In this document: in pieces, positions 28,838-37,720 of the stretch
Layout of the letters: each line of letters opens with the position of its first letter
How positions within the stretch are numbered: the stretch's first letter is position 1
From: Rhizobium aethiopicum
Lineage (GTDB): Bacteria; Pseudomonadota; Alphaproteobacteria; Rhizobiales; Rhizobiaceae
DNA: 64,000 nt
Direction of reading: 5' to 3'
NCBI RefSeq assembly: GCF_900094625.1
Contig: NZ_FMAJ01000006.1
Span: 327,166-391,165, forward strand
Notes under the pieces: generated by a model
Told to the model about the DNA's origin: nothing
Seen by the model: only the letters and a program-made list of their open reading frames with translations
The model's database searches: none
Made by a program: the position numbers and the translations under genes

Positions 28838-29177
28838 CGCTTCCCTCCCGTTTCATTTCACTGATGATTTCGTCCAATGCTTCGAAGCGGGCCTCGAAGA
28901 GCTTGCGATGCGCCTCGATCCATTCGGCCTCCGCCTTGAGGCCGCGTTTCCCGAGCTTGCAGGTTCTCACCCGTCCGACCTTCTGCGTGACGACGAGCCC
29001 GGCCCGCTCGAGAACCTGGACGTGCTTCTTCATGCCAGTCAGCGTCATCTGGAACTGATCCGCGAGACTGGTGATCGACGCGTCCCCTCGCCCAAGCTGA
29101 TCGATGATCCCCCGGCGCGTCGCATCTGACAGCGCCGCAAACGAGAGATCGAGGGGAGGATTTAAATACTGAACCAT
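28830..29177 (-). CDS. ArsR-family transcriptional repressor
   Basis: The protein has 115 residues from ATG 29177. Its winged helix reads LSDATRRGIIDQLGRG...SITSLADQFQMTLTGMKKHVQVLERAGLV. No metal-binding cysteine motif is present, which is normal for the ArsR members that partner SRPBCC genes. It is first in a two-gene unit with an 8-bp overlap to the downstream gene. A perfect palindrome covers its own start codon, implying autoregulation. An upstream in-frame start at 29243 is less likely. Confidence 0.88.
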   Translation of the reverse strand: MVQYLNPPLDLSFAALSDATRRGIIDQLGRGDASITSLADQFQMTLTGMKKHVQVLERAGLVVTQKVGRVRTCKLGKRGLKAEAEWIEAHRKLFEARFEALDEIISEMKREGSDD

Positions 29178-29186
29178 CTGGTTCAG
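29169..29186. promoter_or_regulatory. Perfect palindrome over the arsR-type start codon
   Basis: CTGAACCATCTGGTTCAG is perfectly symmetric with 8-bp arms and a TC centre. It includes the ATG of the ArsR gene on the minus strand, with a half-site near the ribosome-binding region. It is a good candidate for an autoregulatory operator. Confidence 0.55.
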
Positions 29187-29250
29187 TTTATAACCCGCTC
29201 GCGCAGGAAGCGCAAGCGTTCCCGTTGACGACCCGAGGCCCAATGGCCGG

Positions 29251-29835
29251 CTAGGGAGAAATCACAACAAAAGCCGTCGAGATTCCCTCGCCCTCCCGGC
29301 GGTAACTGTGCGGAACGCTTGAGTCAAAATACATGGCATCGCCCGCATCCAGCCCTGTCTCCTTGTTGTCCACAATGACGACAAGCCGACCGCTGAGCAC
29401 GTAGATGAACTCGGCGCTGCCATGTTGATGCGGCTCCGAGGGCGGTGAATCGATCGGGAACTCGGCGTAATACGCCTCCATACGGCGGTCGGAAGCGGGA
29501 TAATCGAGGCTTTCGAACATGAAGGCTGGGTGCTTTTCGCCCGGCGGGCTTGGAAGTTTGAGACGCTCGTGCTTTCGGACGACCGCAATGAGCGGCTCCT
29601 CCTTGTCGGATTTGAAGAAGTGGTCGAGGCCGACCCCGAAGACCATGGCGATCCGAAGCAGCGTGGGCAGCGTCGGAAACATCTGCCCGCGCTCGATCTT
29701 CGAAAGCATCGCAGGCGAAAGCCCTGTATGCCCCGCCAACTGCACCAGCCCCAGCTTCTTTCTCAGTCGCAGTGTCTTGATACGCGGGCCGATCGCGTAG
29801 CGCTGAAGTTCATTGGACAGCGTATCGGAGAGCAC
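29251..29835 (-). CDS. XRE-cupin transcriptional regulator
   Basis: The 194-residue protein has an N-terminal HTH_3 domain (residues 15-70, with VQLAGHTGLSPAMLSKIERGQMFPTLPTLLRIA) and a C-terminal cupin (about 115-185, with EPHQHGSAEFIYVLSGRLVV and VPHSYRREGEG). This architecture senses small molecules through the cupin. It is divergent from the fasciclin gene, whose stress-type operon it might regulate, although no matching operator is obvious in the gap. Confidence 0.88.
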   Translation of the reverse strand: MLSDTLSNELQRYAIGPRIKTLRLRKKLGLVQLAGHTGLSPAMLSKIERGQMFPTLPTLLRIAMVFGVGLDHFFKSDKEEPLIAVVRKHERLKLPSPPGEKHPAFMFESLDYPASDRRMEAYYAEFPIDSPPSEPHQHGSAEFIYVLSGRLVVIVDNKETGLDAGDAMYFDSSVPHSYRREGEGISTAFVVISP

Positions 29836-29995
29836 TCGTAAACTCCTTTTCGTTTCGGGAAACTATCACAGTGACAATTTTCATGACAAGATAATTCTGT
29901 TTCTGCTCACGAAAATTTGAGTGGCAATAAAATCGATGTTCTCCAAATGAAAGGTGTGAGGTGCAACGCGCACCTGTCATCGAGAGGAGAATGAC

Positions 29996-30481
29996 ATGAA
30001 GTTGAGAAGCCTTTTAGTCGCTGCGGCAATCACGCTCGGCAGCAGTTTCAGCGGCGTCGCCGCGGAGAAGGATGTCGTCGACACTGCCGTGGAGGCGGGT
30101 AAATTCAAGACGCTGGCGACCGCGCTCGAAGCGGCAGGCCTGGTCGCCACTCTCAAGGGAACGGGTCCGTTCACGGTCTTTGCTCCGACCGATGAAGCCT
30201 TCGCCAAGTTGCCGGCCGGTACCGTCGAAAACCTTCTGAAGCCGGAGAACAAGCAAAAGCTCACCGCGATCCTCACCTACCATGTGGTCGCGGGCAGAGT
30301 CATGGCTAAGGACGTGGCGGGTATCGATGAGGCGAAGTCGGTCAATGGCAAAATGATCGACGTCGACGTCGAGGGCTCTACCGTCAAGGTCAACGACGCC
30401 GCTGTCACTGCCGCCGACATTGCTGCCTCCAATGGTGTCATCCATGTCATCGACAAGGTGATCGTGCCGCCGGAAGGCTGA
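29996..30481 (+). CDS. Secreted fasciclin-domain protein
   Basis: This 161-residue protein has a Sec signal peptide (residues 1-22, cut after SGVAA) and a single FAS1 domain, showing the H1 box [15 protein letters not shown] and H2-like [12 protein letters not shown]. Rhizobial homologues (Nex18 type) are nodule- or stress-associated extracellular proteins. GAGAGGAG precedes the ATG. It is the first of four closely spaced plus-strand genes with DUF378, TspO and an unknown protein. It probably acts in cell-surface adhesion or envelope stress. Confidence 0.87.
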   Translation: MKLRSLLVAAAITLGSSFSGVAAEKDVVDTAVEAGKFKTLATALEAAGLVATLKGTGPFTVFAPTDEAFAKLPAGTVENLLKPENKQKLTAILTYHVVAGRVMAKDVAGIDEAKSVNGKMIDVDVEGSTVKVNDAAVTAADIAASNGVIHVIDKVIVPPEG

Positions 30482-30507
30482 CCCCGTCCCTCAACTGGAG
30501 AAGAACC

Positions 30508-30732
30508 ATGAAGTTTATCAACATACTGACGCTCATCCTCGTCATTGTAGGCGGGCTGAACTGGGGGCTGGTCGGGCTATTCGGCTTTGACCTCGTGGCC
30601 GCCATATTCGGGGCCGGTTCGGGCCTCGCCCGGATCGTTTACGTCCTGGTGGGGTTGTCGGCCGCCTGGCAGGTCATCCCGCTGTTGTCTGCAATGGGTT
30701 CCGGCGAGTTCGCTGCTCGCCAGAACCAATAG
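30508..30732 (+). CDS. DUF378 membrane protein
   Basis: This 74-residue protein has two hydrophobic helices and the DUF378 hallmark INILTLILVIVGGLNWGLVGLFGFDLVAAIFG. It lies 26 bp after the fasciclin gene, with GGAGAAG before the ATG. The family has unknown function and often sits with envelope or stress genes. Confidence 0.85.
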   Translation: MKFINILTLILVIVGGLNWGLVGLFGFDLVAAIFGAGSGLARIVYVLVGLSAAWQVIPLLSAMGSGEFAARQNQ

Positions 30733-30787
30733 GGCCTTTGGAGGGACCCGCTTGCCACGTCGGGCGGCTCCCTCCAACCTTCGTCGC

Positions 30788-31282
30788 ATGGACATGCATT
30801 CCCTTCTTGTGCTGGTCGCCTTTCAGGCCGCGAGCTTTGCTGCGTCGGCCACCGGCGTGATTTTTCGGCCAGGCGACTGGTACAAGCAGCTCGACAAGCC
30901 AGCATGGCGCCCGCCCGATTGGCTGTTCGCCCCGGTCTGGACGGTTCTCTATGCCTCGATCGGACTGTCGGGCTGGCTCCTATGGCTGGGGGCAGGCATT
31001 GCCGGCGCAGCATTCCCCCTCAGTGTCTATGCAGTCCAGCTTCTGCTCAATTCTGCGTGGTCGCCGATCTTTTTTGCGCTTCACCGACCCGGGCTGGCCG
31101 CGGTGGAGATCATGCTGCTTTGGGCTGCGATCCTGGCGACGATCATCCTGTTTTATCCCGCGAATTCGGCTGCTGCCCTGCTCCTTGTTCCTTACCTCGC
31201 CTGGGTGAGTTTCGCGGCGGCACTTAACGTGTCCATCTGGCGGCGCAACCGCCCGAGACCGCTGTCGGAGAGCGCCCGATGA
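30788..31282 (+). CDS. tspO: TspO/MBR family tryptophan-rich sensory protein
   Basis: This 164-residue, five-helix inner- or outer-membrane protein is rich in tryptophan. Conserved features are FRPGDWYKQLDKPAWRPPDWLFAPVWTVLY (residues about 27-56) and the LNSAWSPIFF helix. TspO proteins bind tetrapyrroles and cholesterol-like ligands; in alphaproteobacteria they act in stress and tetrapyrrole control, and S. meliloti TspO is linked to nutrient-stress signalling. The start at 30788 follows the DUF378 gene by 55 bp, and its end overlaps the next gene by 4 bp. Confidence 0.88.
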   Translation: MDMHSLLVLVAFQAASFAASATGVIFRPGDWYKQLDKPAWRPPDWLFAPVWTVLYASIGLSGWLLWLGAGIAGAAFPLSVYAVQLLLNSAWSPIFFALHRPGLAAVEIMLLWAAILATIILFYPANSAAALLLVPYLAWVSFAAALNVSIWRRNRPRPLSESAR

Positions 31283-31788
31283 AACCCCGATGGATCGTCG
31301 TGAATGATCGGATGCAGCAAGGCTACGGATACGTTCTCGCTGCACCAAGTGGCCGCAACTTCCATCCCGACTTCCGGCCAGAGCTGACCCCCGCCGAGAT
31401 GCTTGCGCTCGGCGTGTTCGGCGGCAAATACATGACCGATTGTCGTGACGAATTCCCGGAAAGCTGGTTTGCAGAGGCCCGTCTGTCGCCGCTGCGAAAG
31501 GATCCGTCACTGAATTGCTTCGGTGTCGACGCCAGCCAACCCCTTAGCGTCTGGCGAGCCAAGGGATGGATACATCCCGACGATCCGCGTGGCTGGTTCC
31601 AGTGGTACTGCCGCTATTATCAAGGTCGCCGCATGCCCGGCGAGGACGAGCGACAGATCGCCCGCTGGAAAGCCATTCGCCGCCATGTCGCTCAGCTTCG
31701 CCGAGCCTGCGAGCCTGGAGATTGCTGGTGCCGGCCGCGCCAGCGCCAGGCGCTGCTGCATTGGGCATATGACAGCCGTTCGATCTAA
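31279..31788 (+). CDS. Conserved hypothetical protein (tryptophan/cysteine-rich)
   Basis: The 169-residue protein starts at an ATG that overlaps the TspO stop (ATGA). It has no membrane segment. The visible blocks are HPDFRPELTPAEMLALGVFGGKYMTDCRDEFP, DPRGWFQWYCRYYQGRRMP and an RxCEPGDCWCRPRQRQALLHW tail. Homologues of about this length occur in many bacteria and fungi, often near photolyase or stress genes, without known function. It ends the fasciclin-TspO gene run. Confidence 0.75.
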   Translation: MKPRWIVVNDRMQQGYGYVLAAPSGRNFHPDFRPELTPAEMLALGVFGGKYMTDCRDEFPESWFAEARLSPLRKDPSLNCFGVDASQPLSVWRAKGWIHPDDPRGWFQWYCRYYQGRRMPGEDERQIARWKAIRRHVAQLRRACEPGDCWCRPRQRQALLHWAYDSRSI

Positions 31789-31798
31789 CGGCCGCTGC

Positions 31799-31925
31799 TG
31801 CGCCGATATGCGCATCGCGCTTGCCAAGCTGCACAGGGCGTCTAAGGCGACGATGATCTATGTGACTCACGAATAAGGTCGAGGCCATGACGATGGACCG
31901 TATTGTCGTGCTCGACGCCGGCAAG
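31799..31925 (+). pseudogene. Remnant of a UgpC/MalK-type ABC ATPase gene
   Basis: About 125 bp closely match the interior of the ATPase gene at 27157-28290 (its bases about 27664-27790). The translated pieces are [24 protein letters not shown], then a one-base insertion and stop, then [17 protein letters not shown] in another frame with a one-codon deletion. It covers only the segment between Walker B and the start of the regulatory domain, so it cannot be functional. The rest of the gap to 32152 shows no gene. Confidence 0.8.
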
Positions 31926-32152
31926 TTCAGCGGTTCTTCCTGCGTTAGTTCGTCGACGCTGATGAACTCGTCTATTTATAAATCGAATTCATCCACAGAA
32001 GACAGATTACGGCGGATTATCGCTGAGGTCCGCTCCGAAGCTTCGGCTCCTCTGCACCGTGGCGGCCCCTTGTTGAGCAGGCGCAGAAGGCTGATTGCCG
32101 CCTATCCCTTGACCATATGTCATGCTCAATACGGGAAGTGATTGCCAGAATT

Positions 32153-33217
32153 TCATTTGCCAGCAGAAGGTCGCTTAGCATAGGTCGGCACCTGAAACCG
32201 GCGGCGATAGTTCCCAGGGGCCAAGCCGGTTATCCTCCTAAACAAGCGTCGAAAGAAGGCCGGTTCCTCATACCCTACCTGCCAACTTATCTCGTCGACG
32301 GAAGCCTCCGTTCGCTCTAGCCGCCGCTTCGCCTCCTCGATCCGCAGCCGTTGGACATAGGCGATCGGGCTCATGCCGGTCGCCCGGGTGAACCGCCGCT
32401 TGAAGGTCCGTTCCGTCAGCCCCGCCTGCTTGACCATCTCGTCCAGCGGATTGGCGACTGAAAAATGGACGGCAAGCCAGTCCTGTGTGGTTTGGATCGC
32501 CTGGTCGCCGTGGTCGCGCCGCCCCTCGAACACCATATAGGGAGCCAGCCCGTCCTGGTGCCATTGCAGCGCAAAATAGCGAGCCACCGTCTGCGCCGCC
32601 GTCGCCCCCGCATGGCGGGCGATCAGGTAAAGCACGAGGTCGTGCCATGTCATCGAGGCGCCTGATGTAATCAACTCGTCCCGCTGGCCAGCGACCACCA
32701 GCACCTGTTCCGGATGGATCGGGACCTGTGGATAGGCATCACGGAACGTCTGGGCATAGCCGAAATGGACGGTGGCATCTGCGCCATCGAAGACGCCGGT
32801 CTCGGCAAGCAGGAAGATTCCCGAACAGGCCGAACAGATCAGCGCCCCCTTTTCGTGCATTCCCTGGCACCATTCCACCAGCGCAGGATATCGGCGCTTT
32901 ACCCAGCCTTCCGGCCCGAGCACGACCGACGGCACGATGACGATGTCGGTCCGCTCGATTTCGGCGATCGGTCGCTGCACCACCAGCGGCACGCGGCTGG
33001 CGAGCGTGAGCGGGCCGGCCCGTTCGCCGACTATCTCGACGTGGAAAGGCGGAGTTTTCGTAGTTCCGTCGTCCGAAGGTACGATGGAAAAGGCGTTCAT
33101 TACATCAAAGATGCCGCTCAACGTCGAGACTGCCGCCTCCGGCAGCGCCACCAGACTGACATGGAGCTGCTGCGGCCTTGGCGCCCGCTCCGCCTCCTGC
33201 TGCGTTCTCGTCATCAT
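32153..33217 (-). CDS. GlxA-type AraC regulator with DJ-1/PfpI domain
   Basis: The 354-residue protein starts at 33217 after AAGGGGGAAG. The N-terminal class-I-amidotransferase/DJ-1 domain (residues 20-190) has LICSACSGIFLLAETGVFDG at the nucleophile-elbow position, and a C-terminal AraC domain (about 240-340) reads LTERTFKRRFTRATGMSP. GlxA-type regulators sense metabolites such as glycine betaine, arginine or aldehydes. It is divergent from the methyltransferase gene (182 bp), which it probably controls. Confidence 0.9.
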   Translation of the reverse strand: MMTRTQQEAERAPRPQQLHVSLVALPEAAVSTLSGIFDVMNAFSIVPSDDGTTKTPPFHVEIVGERAGPLTLASRVPLVVQRPIAEIERTDIVIVPSVVLGPEGWVKRRYPALVEWCQGMHEKGALICSACSGIFLLAETGVFDGADATVHFGYAQTFRDAYPQVPIHPEQVLVVAGQRDELITSGASMTWHDLVLYLIARHAGATAAQTVARYFALQWHQDGLAPYMVFEGRRDHGDQAIQTTQDWLAVHFSVANPLDEMVKQAGLTERTFKRRFTRATGMSPIAYVQRLRIEEAKRRLERTEASVDEISWQVGYEEPAFFRRLFRRITGLAPGNYRRRFQVPTYAKRPSAGK

Positions 33218-33399
33218 CGCTTCCCCCTTGGAGCAATAATAACCGCGGAGCGCAGCGGCGGCCAGTTCGGAAGCGGTAGCTTCCGGCTTTGCGTGGCGCA
33301 AATGGCCCGATCATGGCCGGCACCGCTCTGCCGCTTACCCTCCCCGTCTGCGATCCTCCCCTCACCTCGAACGGAGGGTTCCAACCAGGGAGAAACATC

Positions 33400-34476
33400 A
33401 TGGACACCATGCAAAACAAAACCATCGACCGTGCGAAGCTCGACACGCTGGTCGGCCGCGTCGTCAGCGATCTTTCCGCCGGCTATGGCGGGGTCATGGT
33501 CAGCCTCGGCCACCGCCTCGGCCTCTACAAGGCAATGGCCGATCGCGGGCCGCTCACGTCTCGCGAGATCGCCAGCCGCGCCCGCTGCGCCGAACGATAT
33601 GTGCGAGAATGGCTGAATTCGCAGGTGGCCGGTGCCTATGTCACCTATCATGCCGTCAGCGGCACCTATGAGCTGACGCCGGAACAGGCTTTCGTGCTGG
33701 CGAACGAGGACAGCCCCGTCTTCATCCCGAATGCCTGGGCAACGCCCGCTTCCATGTGGGCCGACGAGGAAAAGGCGGTCGAAGCCTTTCGCACCGGCGC
33801 CGGTATCCCTTGGGGCGACCATGACGGCCGGCTCTTCTGCGGCGTCGCTTCCTTCTACCGAAACGCCTACCGCGCCAGCCTTGTGTCGGAATGGCTCCCG
33901 GCGCTCGACGGGGTGGTTGAGAAGTTGAAGGCAGGCGCACTGGCTGCCGATGTCGGCTGCGGCCACGGCCATTCGACGGTGCTCATGGCAGAGGCTTTCC
34001 CAAAGTCGAAATTCCACGGCTTCGACACGCACGAGAAGTCCGTCGACGAAGCACGCAAGGTGGCGAGCGAGGCGGGCGTTTCTAGTCGCGCTACTTTTTC
34101 GACCGCGCGGGCGGAGAATTATCCGGGGACGGGCTATGACCTCGTCTGCTTCTTCGACTGCCTGCACGACATCGGCAATCCGGTGGCAGCCGCCACGCAT
34201 GCGGCCAAGGCTCTTGCCAAGGACGGCACGGTAATGCTGGTCGAGCCTTTCGCCAACGATCGGGTTGAAGACAATATCTCGCCTGTTGGCCGGCTCTACT
34301 ATGCCGCTTCTACGACGATTTGCTGCGCCCATGCGATTTCTGATGGAGGTCACATTGTGCTGGGCGCTCAGGCCGGCGAGGCAAGGCTCAAGGAGATCTT
34401 CCGCAAGGCGGGCTTCACCCGCTTCCGCAAGGCGATGCAGACGCCGTTCAACCTGATCCTCGAAGCCCGCCTCTGA
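33400..34476 (+). CDS. SAM-dependent methyltransferase with N-terminal winged helix
   Basis: The protein has 358 residues from ATG 33400 (AGGGAGAAA upstream; the frame open to 33289 is not used). Residues 30-100 form a winged-helix dimerisation domain (LTSREIASRARCAERYVREWLNSQVAGAYV), followed by a Rossmann methyltransferase with SAM motif AADVGCGHGHST near 186. It resembles the Rv2258c-type class. Substrate unknown. It is divergent from the GlxA-type regulator. Confidence 0.85.
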   Translation: MDTMQNKTIDRAKLDTLVGRVVSDLSAGYGGVMVSLGHRLGLYKAMADRGPLTSREIASRARCAERYVREWLNSQVAGAYVTYHAVSGTYELTPEQAFVLANEDSPVFIPNAWATPASMWADEEKAVEAFRTGAGIPWGDHDGRLFCGVASFYRNAYRASLVSEWLPALDGVVEKLKAGALAADVGCGHGHSTVLMAEAFPKSKFHGFDTHEKSVDEARKVASEAGVSSRATFSTARAENYPGTGYDLVCFFDCLHDIGNPVAAATHAAKALAKDGTVMLVEPFANDRVEDNISPVGRLYYAASTTICCAHAISDGGHIVLGAQAGEARLKEIFRKAGFTRFRKAMQTPFNLILEARL

Positions 34477-34513
34477 CAAGGCTGGCGACTGAGGGCGCCG
34501 GAATTCGCAGGAC

Positions 34514-34549
34514 CAATGCAGGCTCTATGTTAGGACGGAGCCTGCATTG
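34514..34549. terminator. Bidirectional terminator hairpin
   Basis: CAATGCAGGCTC and GAGCCTGCATTG form a perfect 12-bp stem around a 12-base loop in the gap between convergent methyltransferase and DSD1-type genes. No long T-run follows, but the stem is the strongest in the region. Confidence 0.6.
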
Positions 34550-34617
34550 TAGCCTTTAGTCACGATCAGAGCATAGTGCGCCGGTCGGGCCATTTCGCCC
34601 CCAACCGGAACCCAGCC

Positions 34618-35718
34618 CTACCAGACGAAGCCGCGGGCCGCGACCTTCTCCACGCGAGTCACGACGCCGCCTCGATGAAAGACCATCGTATCGAACAAGT
34701 TGGACACCACGCAGGTGTGGTTCGGGATGATGAGGAGCTTCTCGCCGATCTGCGGCCGGGGACCGGTGCAGTTCGAAAGGTCGATCACGCCGTGTTCTTC
34801 CGAGAGGCTGGTAATGCGTGCTTCGGGGTAACCGACGATCAGGCCGTAATCGCTGAAGCCCTGAAGATCCGAGGTCAGCGCCTTCGAGCCGGCATCGATA
34901 ACGGCGCGGTCGGCGTTCGGTCGCGACACGACGGTTGCCAGCACATGCATGGCGCAGTCGTCCTCGGTGCAATGGCCCATGCGCACCATCTGGCGGTCGT
35001 TGTAGATATAGGTGCCGGCGCGGTGTTCCGTCGCTGACGTGACGAGATGCGCCTCGAACAAGCTCGGCGTTCCGCCATTGCTGACGATGGCGCAGCTTAT
35101 GCCGTCCGATGTCAGGCGCTGCACCGTTTCGGCGATGAAGGCTTCCACGGCGGCGGCCGATTGCGGTTTCGGGTAGGTGACGATGCCGCCGAAGGTGAGG
35201 CCGTCGGCTGCGGCGATGCGCCTGGCGAGCGAGGCCGCCTCCTCCGGCGTCTGCACGCCGCAGCGGCCGGCGCCGGTGTCGCATTCCACCAGCACGGTGA
35301 GCGGCTTATGGCCGGAAAAATGTGCGGCGAGCCCGTCGACCGTCACTTCGCTATCGGCGACGACTTTCAGGGCCGGGATTTTCTCGTTCAATCTCGCCAG
35401 GCGCTCGAGCTTCTGCTGGCCGAGAATGTTGAAGGTGATCAGGATGTCGCCGAAACCTGCTTCGGCAAAGACCTCGGCTTCCGTGACCTTCTGGCAGTTG
35501 ATGCCCTTGGCGCCGGCCGCGACCTGGGCGACGGCGAGCGCCGGGATCTTGTGCGTCTTGATATGCGGGCGGAAGTTCAGACCGTGCTCGTCCATATAGG
35601 ATTGAACGCGGGTTATGTTTGCAGCCAGCCGGTCCTCGTCGATGACAGGGCGCGGCGTCGAGAGATCGGCGATCTTGTCACCGGCCTTGGCGACGACGGC
35701 GAACCTGTTGTCATGCAT
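34618..35718 (-). CDS. DSD1-type PLP enzyme (D-threonine aldolase / D-hydroxyaspartate dehydratase family)
   Basis: This 366-residue fold-type III PLP enzyme has the Schiff-base lysine Lys54 in RPHIKTHK and the metal-binding His334 and Cys336 in NHTCVVSNLF that distinguish DSD1/DTA-type enzymes from alanine racemase. Family members cleave or dehydrate D-3-hydroxy amino acids (D-serine, D-threonine, D-threo-3-hydroxyaspartate). Its start abuts the stop of the MlrC-like gene (no gap), so both are co-transcribed with a SnoaL-like gene upstream. Substrate unknown. Confidence 0.85.
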   Translation of the reverse strand: MHDNRFAVVAKAGDKIADLSTPRPVIDEDRLAANITRVQSYMDEHGLNFRPHIKTHKIPALAVAQVAAGAKGINCQKVTEAEVFAEAGFGDILITFNILGQQKLERLARLNEKIPALKVVADSEVTVDGLAAHFSGHKPLTVLVECDTGAGRCGVQTPEEAASLARRIAAADGLTFGGIVTYPKPQSAAAVEAFIAETVQRLTSDGISCAIVSNGGTPSLFEAHLVTSATEHRAGTYIYNDRQMVRMGHCTEDDCAMHVLATVVSRPNADRAVIDAGSKALTSDLQGFSDYGLIVGYPEARITSLSEEHGVIDLSNCTGPRPQIGEKLLIIPNHTCVVSNLFDTMVFHRGGVVTRVEKVAARGFVW

Positions 35719-37194
35719 TTAGGCGGCTCCGCGTTCTGTCCCGTGTGGATCGGCGACGATCGGCCAGATGGTTTTCGGCGCCCGCCGGTACGGCGTCGTC
35801 GCCGGATTATTGGGATAAGGCGTTCCGGCGGAGCAGTAAAGGATTTCCGCGGCGATCTTCGAGAAGGACGCGAAGAAGTGGTTGGTGGATTTGATCACCA
35901 GGATCTTCTGCTTCGTCGGATCGATGCCCATCACCGAAAACAGGCTTGGATCGAAGCTCTGGGCGCGCGTCGAATTGAGGATGATGTCGATGCCATTGAG
36001 GACGATATGGGCGGCATCGCCGAAGGGTGCGAGGCTTTCGCCGAACTGCATTTCGGCGTTCCTGACCAGCTTGACGACCTTTATGGTGCCGTCGATGGGA
36101 TTGCCGGTGCCGGGCGCCGACTTGGCGCCGAAGCGCAGCGGAATTTCCGCCCCCTCGCCTGCCGCAAAACAGATCTGCACGGCCATCGGATCCCAGATGG
36201 TGCCGATCGCCGCACTGGTGACGCCACGGGCCATAAGCTCTGCGAGAATAACTGTCGCATCCCCTGCCGTGCCGCCTCCCGGATTGTCCCAGACGTCGGC
36301 GATGACGACGGGCCATGCGCTCGCGGCCATTGCGCGCGCGACGGCTTGCCTCTCGTCGATCTGCGGAACCATGAAGGTGCCGCGCTTGGAAAACAGTTCG
36401 AGGCCGAGATCGCGCGCCAGAGCCGCGCCTTTTTCCGGCTTGTTGTCGGTGACGACGAGCAGCTTCGTTCCCATTTCGGGAACGTCCCCGACCATGAAAC
36501 CGTGGATCACTGAGATCGACAGAATCTCGGGGTCATCCCTTTCGATCTGCATGATCTTGTCGACGAAGGAACGCATCGGCTCGCGCGATGTCGGGAAGAC
36601 ATCGATCATGCGGCAGTCGAATACCGACATGACAGGCTTGACCCGGCCCTCGAGCGTGTCGACCGCGATGCGCCAGAGATCCTCAGCGCGGTCGACGAAA
36701 TCCGTGTGCGGAAATTCTTTGAAATAGACGGCGAAATCGAGCGCTGCGACCCGCTTTGCGGTCAAATGGCTATGCGGATCGAGTTCGGCTGAGATGAGCA
36801 CGTCAGGTCCGACGATCTCGCGCATGCGCTGGAGAAGATCGCCTTCGGTATCCTCATATCCGGCCGCCACCATGGCGCCATGCAGACCCATGACGACGGC
36901 ATCGACAGGCATCGCCGCGCGGAGCTGGCCGAGGATTTCGTCACGAAGTTCCTCATAGGTCGCCCGGTTGACGAGGCCCGCCGGATCGGCCCAGGTGGCG
37001 GTTCCCTCGATCAGTTTCCAGCCCTTCTCTTTGGTCACGCGCCTTCCGACGGTGATCGGCGCGGTGCAGAGCGTCGGGGTTTCGGGATGCTGGCCGGGCG
37101 GGGCATAAAGCGAGGCTTCGAATGCGCGGCGATCCACGCAGATCGGGGAGAAGGTATTGGTTTCGGTCGCCAGTGCTGCCGTGAATATGCGCAA
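35719..37194 (-). CDS. MlrC-like M81 family protein
   Basis: The 491-residue protein matches the microcystinase C family (DUF1485 plus MlrC C-terminal domain): it opens IFTAALATETNTFSP, has the metal motif ELDPHSHLT near residue 138, DVWDNPGGGTAGD near 302 and a C-terminal NHFFASF segment. MlrC cleaves linear microcystin peptides, but most homologues act on unknown amides or peptides. It is directly followed by the DSD1-type gene. The pair suggests breakdown of an amide or peptide containing a D-hydroxy amino acid. Confidence 0.88.
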   Translation of the reverse strand: MRIFTAALATETNTFSPICVDRRAFEASLYAPPGQHPETPTLCTAPITVGRRVTKEKGWKLIEGTATWADPAGLVNRATYEELRDEILGQLRAAMPVDAVVMGLHGAMVAAGYEDTEGDLLQRMREIVGPDVLISAELDPHSHLTAKRVAALDFAVYFKEFPHTDFVDRAEDLWRIAVDTLEGRVKPVMSVFDCRMIDVFPTSREPMRSFVDKIMQIERDDPEILSISVIHGFMVGDVPEMGTKLLVVTDNKPEKGAALARDLGLELFSKRGTFMVPQIDERQAVARAMAASAWPVVIADVWDNPGGGTAGDATVILAELMARGVTSAAIGTIWDPMAVQICFAAGEGAEIPLRFGAKSAPGTGNPIDGTIKVVKLVRNAEMQFGESLAPFGDAAHIVLNGIDIILNSTRAQSFDPSLFSVMGIDPTKQKILVIKSTNHFFASFSKIAAEILYCSAGTPYPNNPATTPYRRAPKTIWPIVADPHGTERGAA

Positions 37195-37224
37195 GAAAGT
37201 GGCCTTCGTGTTGTCGGCTCCGCT

Positions 37225-37707
37225 TCAACCCATCGGGTTCGGCAGGTAGCCGGTGAAACCTGAGATCTTCCAGCGTCCCTGGTGAAACCGGCAATAATAG
37301 AGCGTCTGCCATTGCAGCACGTCGCGGGTGCCGTCGGACTTGGTAATGCCGCCGTCGAATTTCTTGCGCACGAGCGCCGTGTCGCCTTCGATCTCGATAT
37401 CTTCGAGCGTCGTCGTGGTGAAGATCGCCGTGCGCGCATCTTCGGCGAAACTCTGTTCGGCGAAATCCTTCGCCTGCCGCAGCCACTCGTCGCGGTAGGC
37501 TTTGAGCGTCGGGAAAGCGAGCCGCCATTTGTCGGGGTTGGTTTCCTTCCGGCCGTCGATGCCGATGAAGCCTTCTTCCACGAAGTCATGCTCCACCATC
37601 GACCAGTCGGCGGCCAGGAAGGCATCGATATCGCGGGAAACGAGCATTTCCCAGATGGCGTGGCGGGCGCTGTCGGACGGGAAAGGATTCTGGAAAGGAT
37701 CGCGCAT
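37225..37707 (-). CDS. SnoaL-like (NTF2-fold) protein
   Basis: This 160-residue protein has the cone-shaped NTF2-like pattern: an initial helix (RHAIWEMLVSRDIDAFLAADWSMVEHDFVEEGFIGID) and a curved sheet with WQTLYYCRFHQGRWKISGFTGYL. It may be a small enzyme (isomerase or dehydratase) or ligand binder. It is the first gene of the minus-strand arm, 30 bp before the MlrC-like gene and divergent from RidA across 110 bp. Confidence 0.75.
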   Translation of the reverse strand: MRDPFQNPFPSDSARHAIWEMLVSRDIDAFLAADWSMVEHDFVEEGFIGIDGRKETNPDKWRLAFPTLKAYRDEWLRQAKDFAEQSFAEDARTAIFTTTTLEDIEIEGDTALVRKKFDGGITKSDGTRDVLQWQTLYYCRFHQGRWKISGFTGYLPNPMG

Positions 37708-37720
37708 GCTGGCCCCGCAT

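Noticed and set aside
35047..36513. 488-codon open frame on the plus strand
   Set aside because: It is antisense to the DSD1-type and MlrC-like genes, both supported by conserved active-site motifs.
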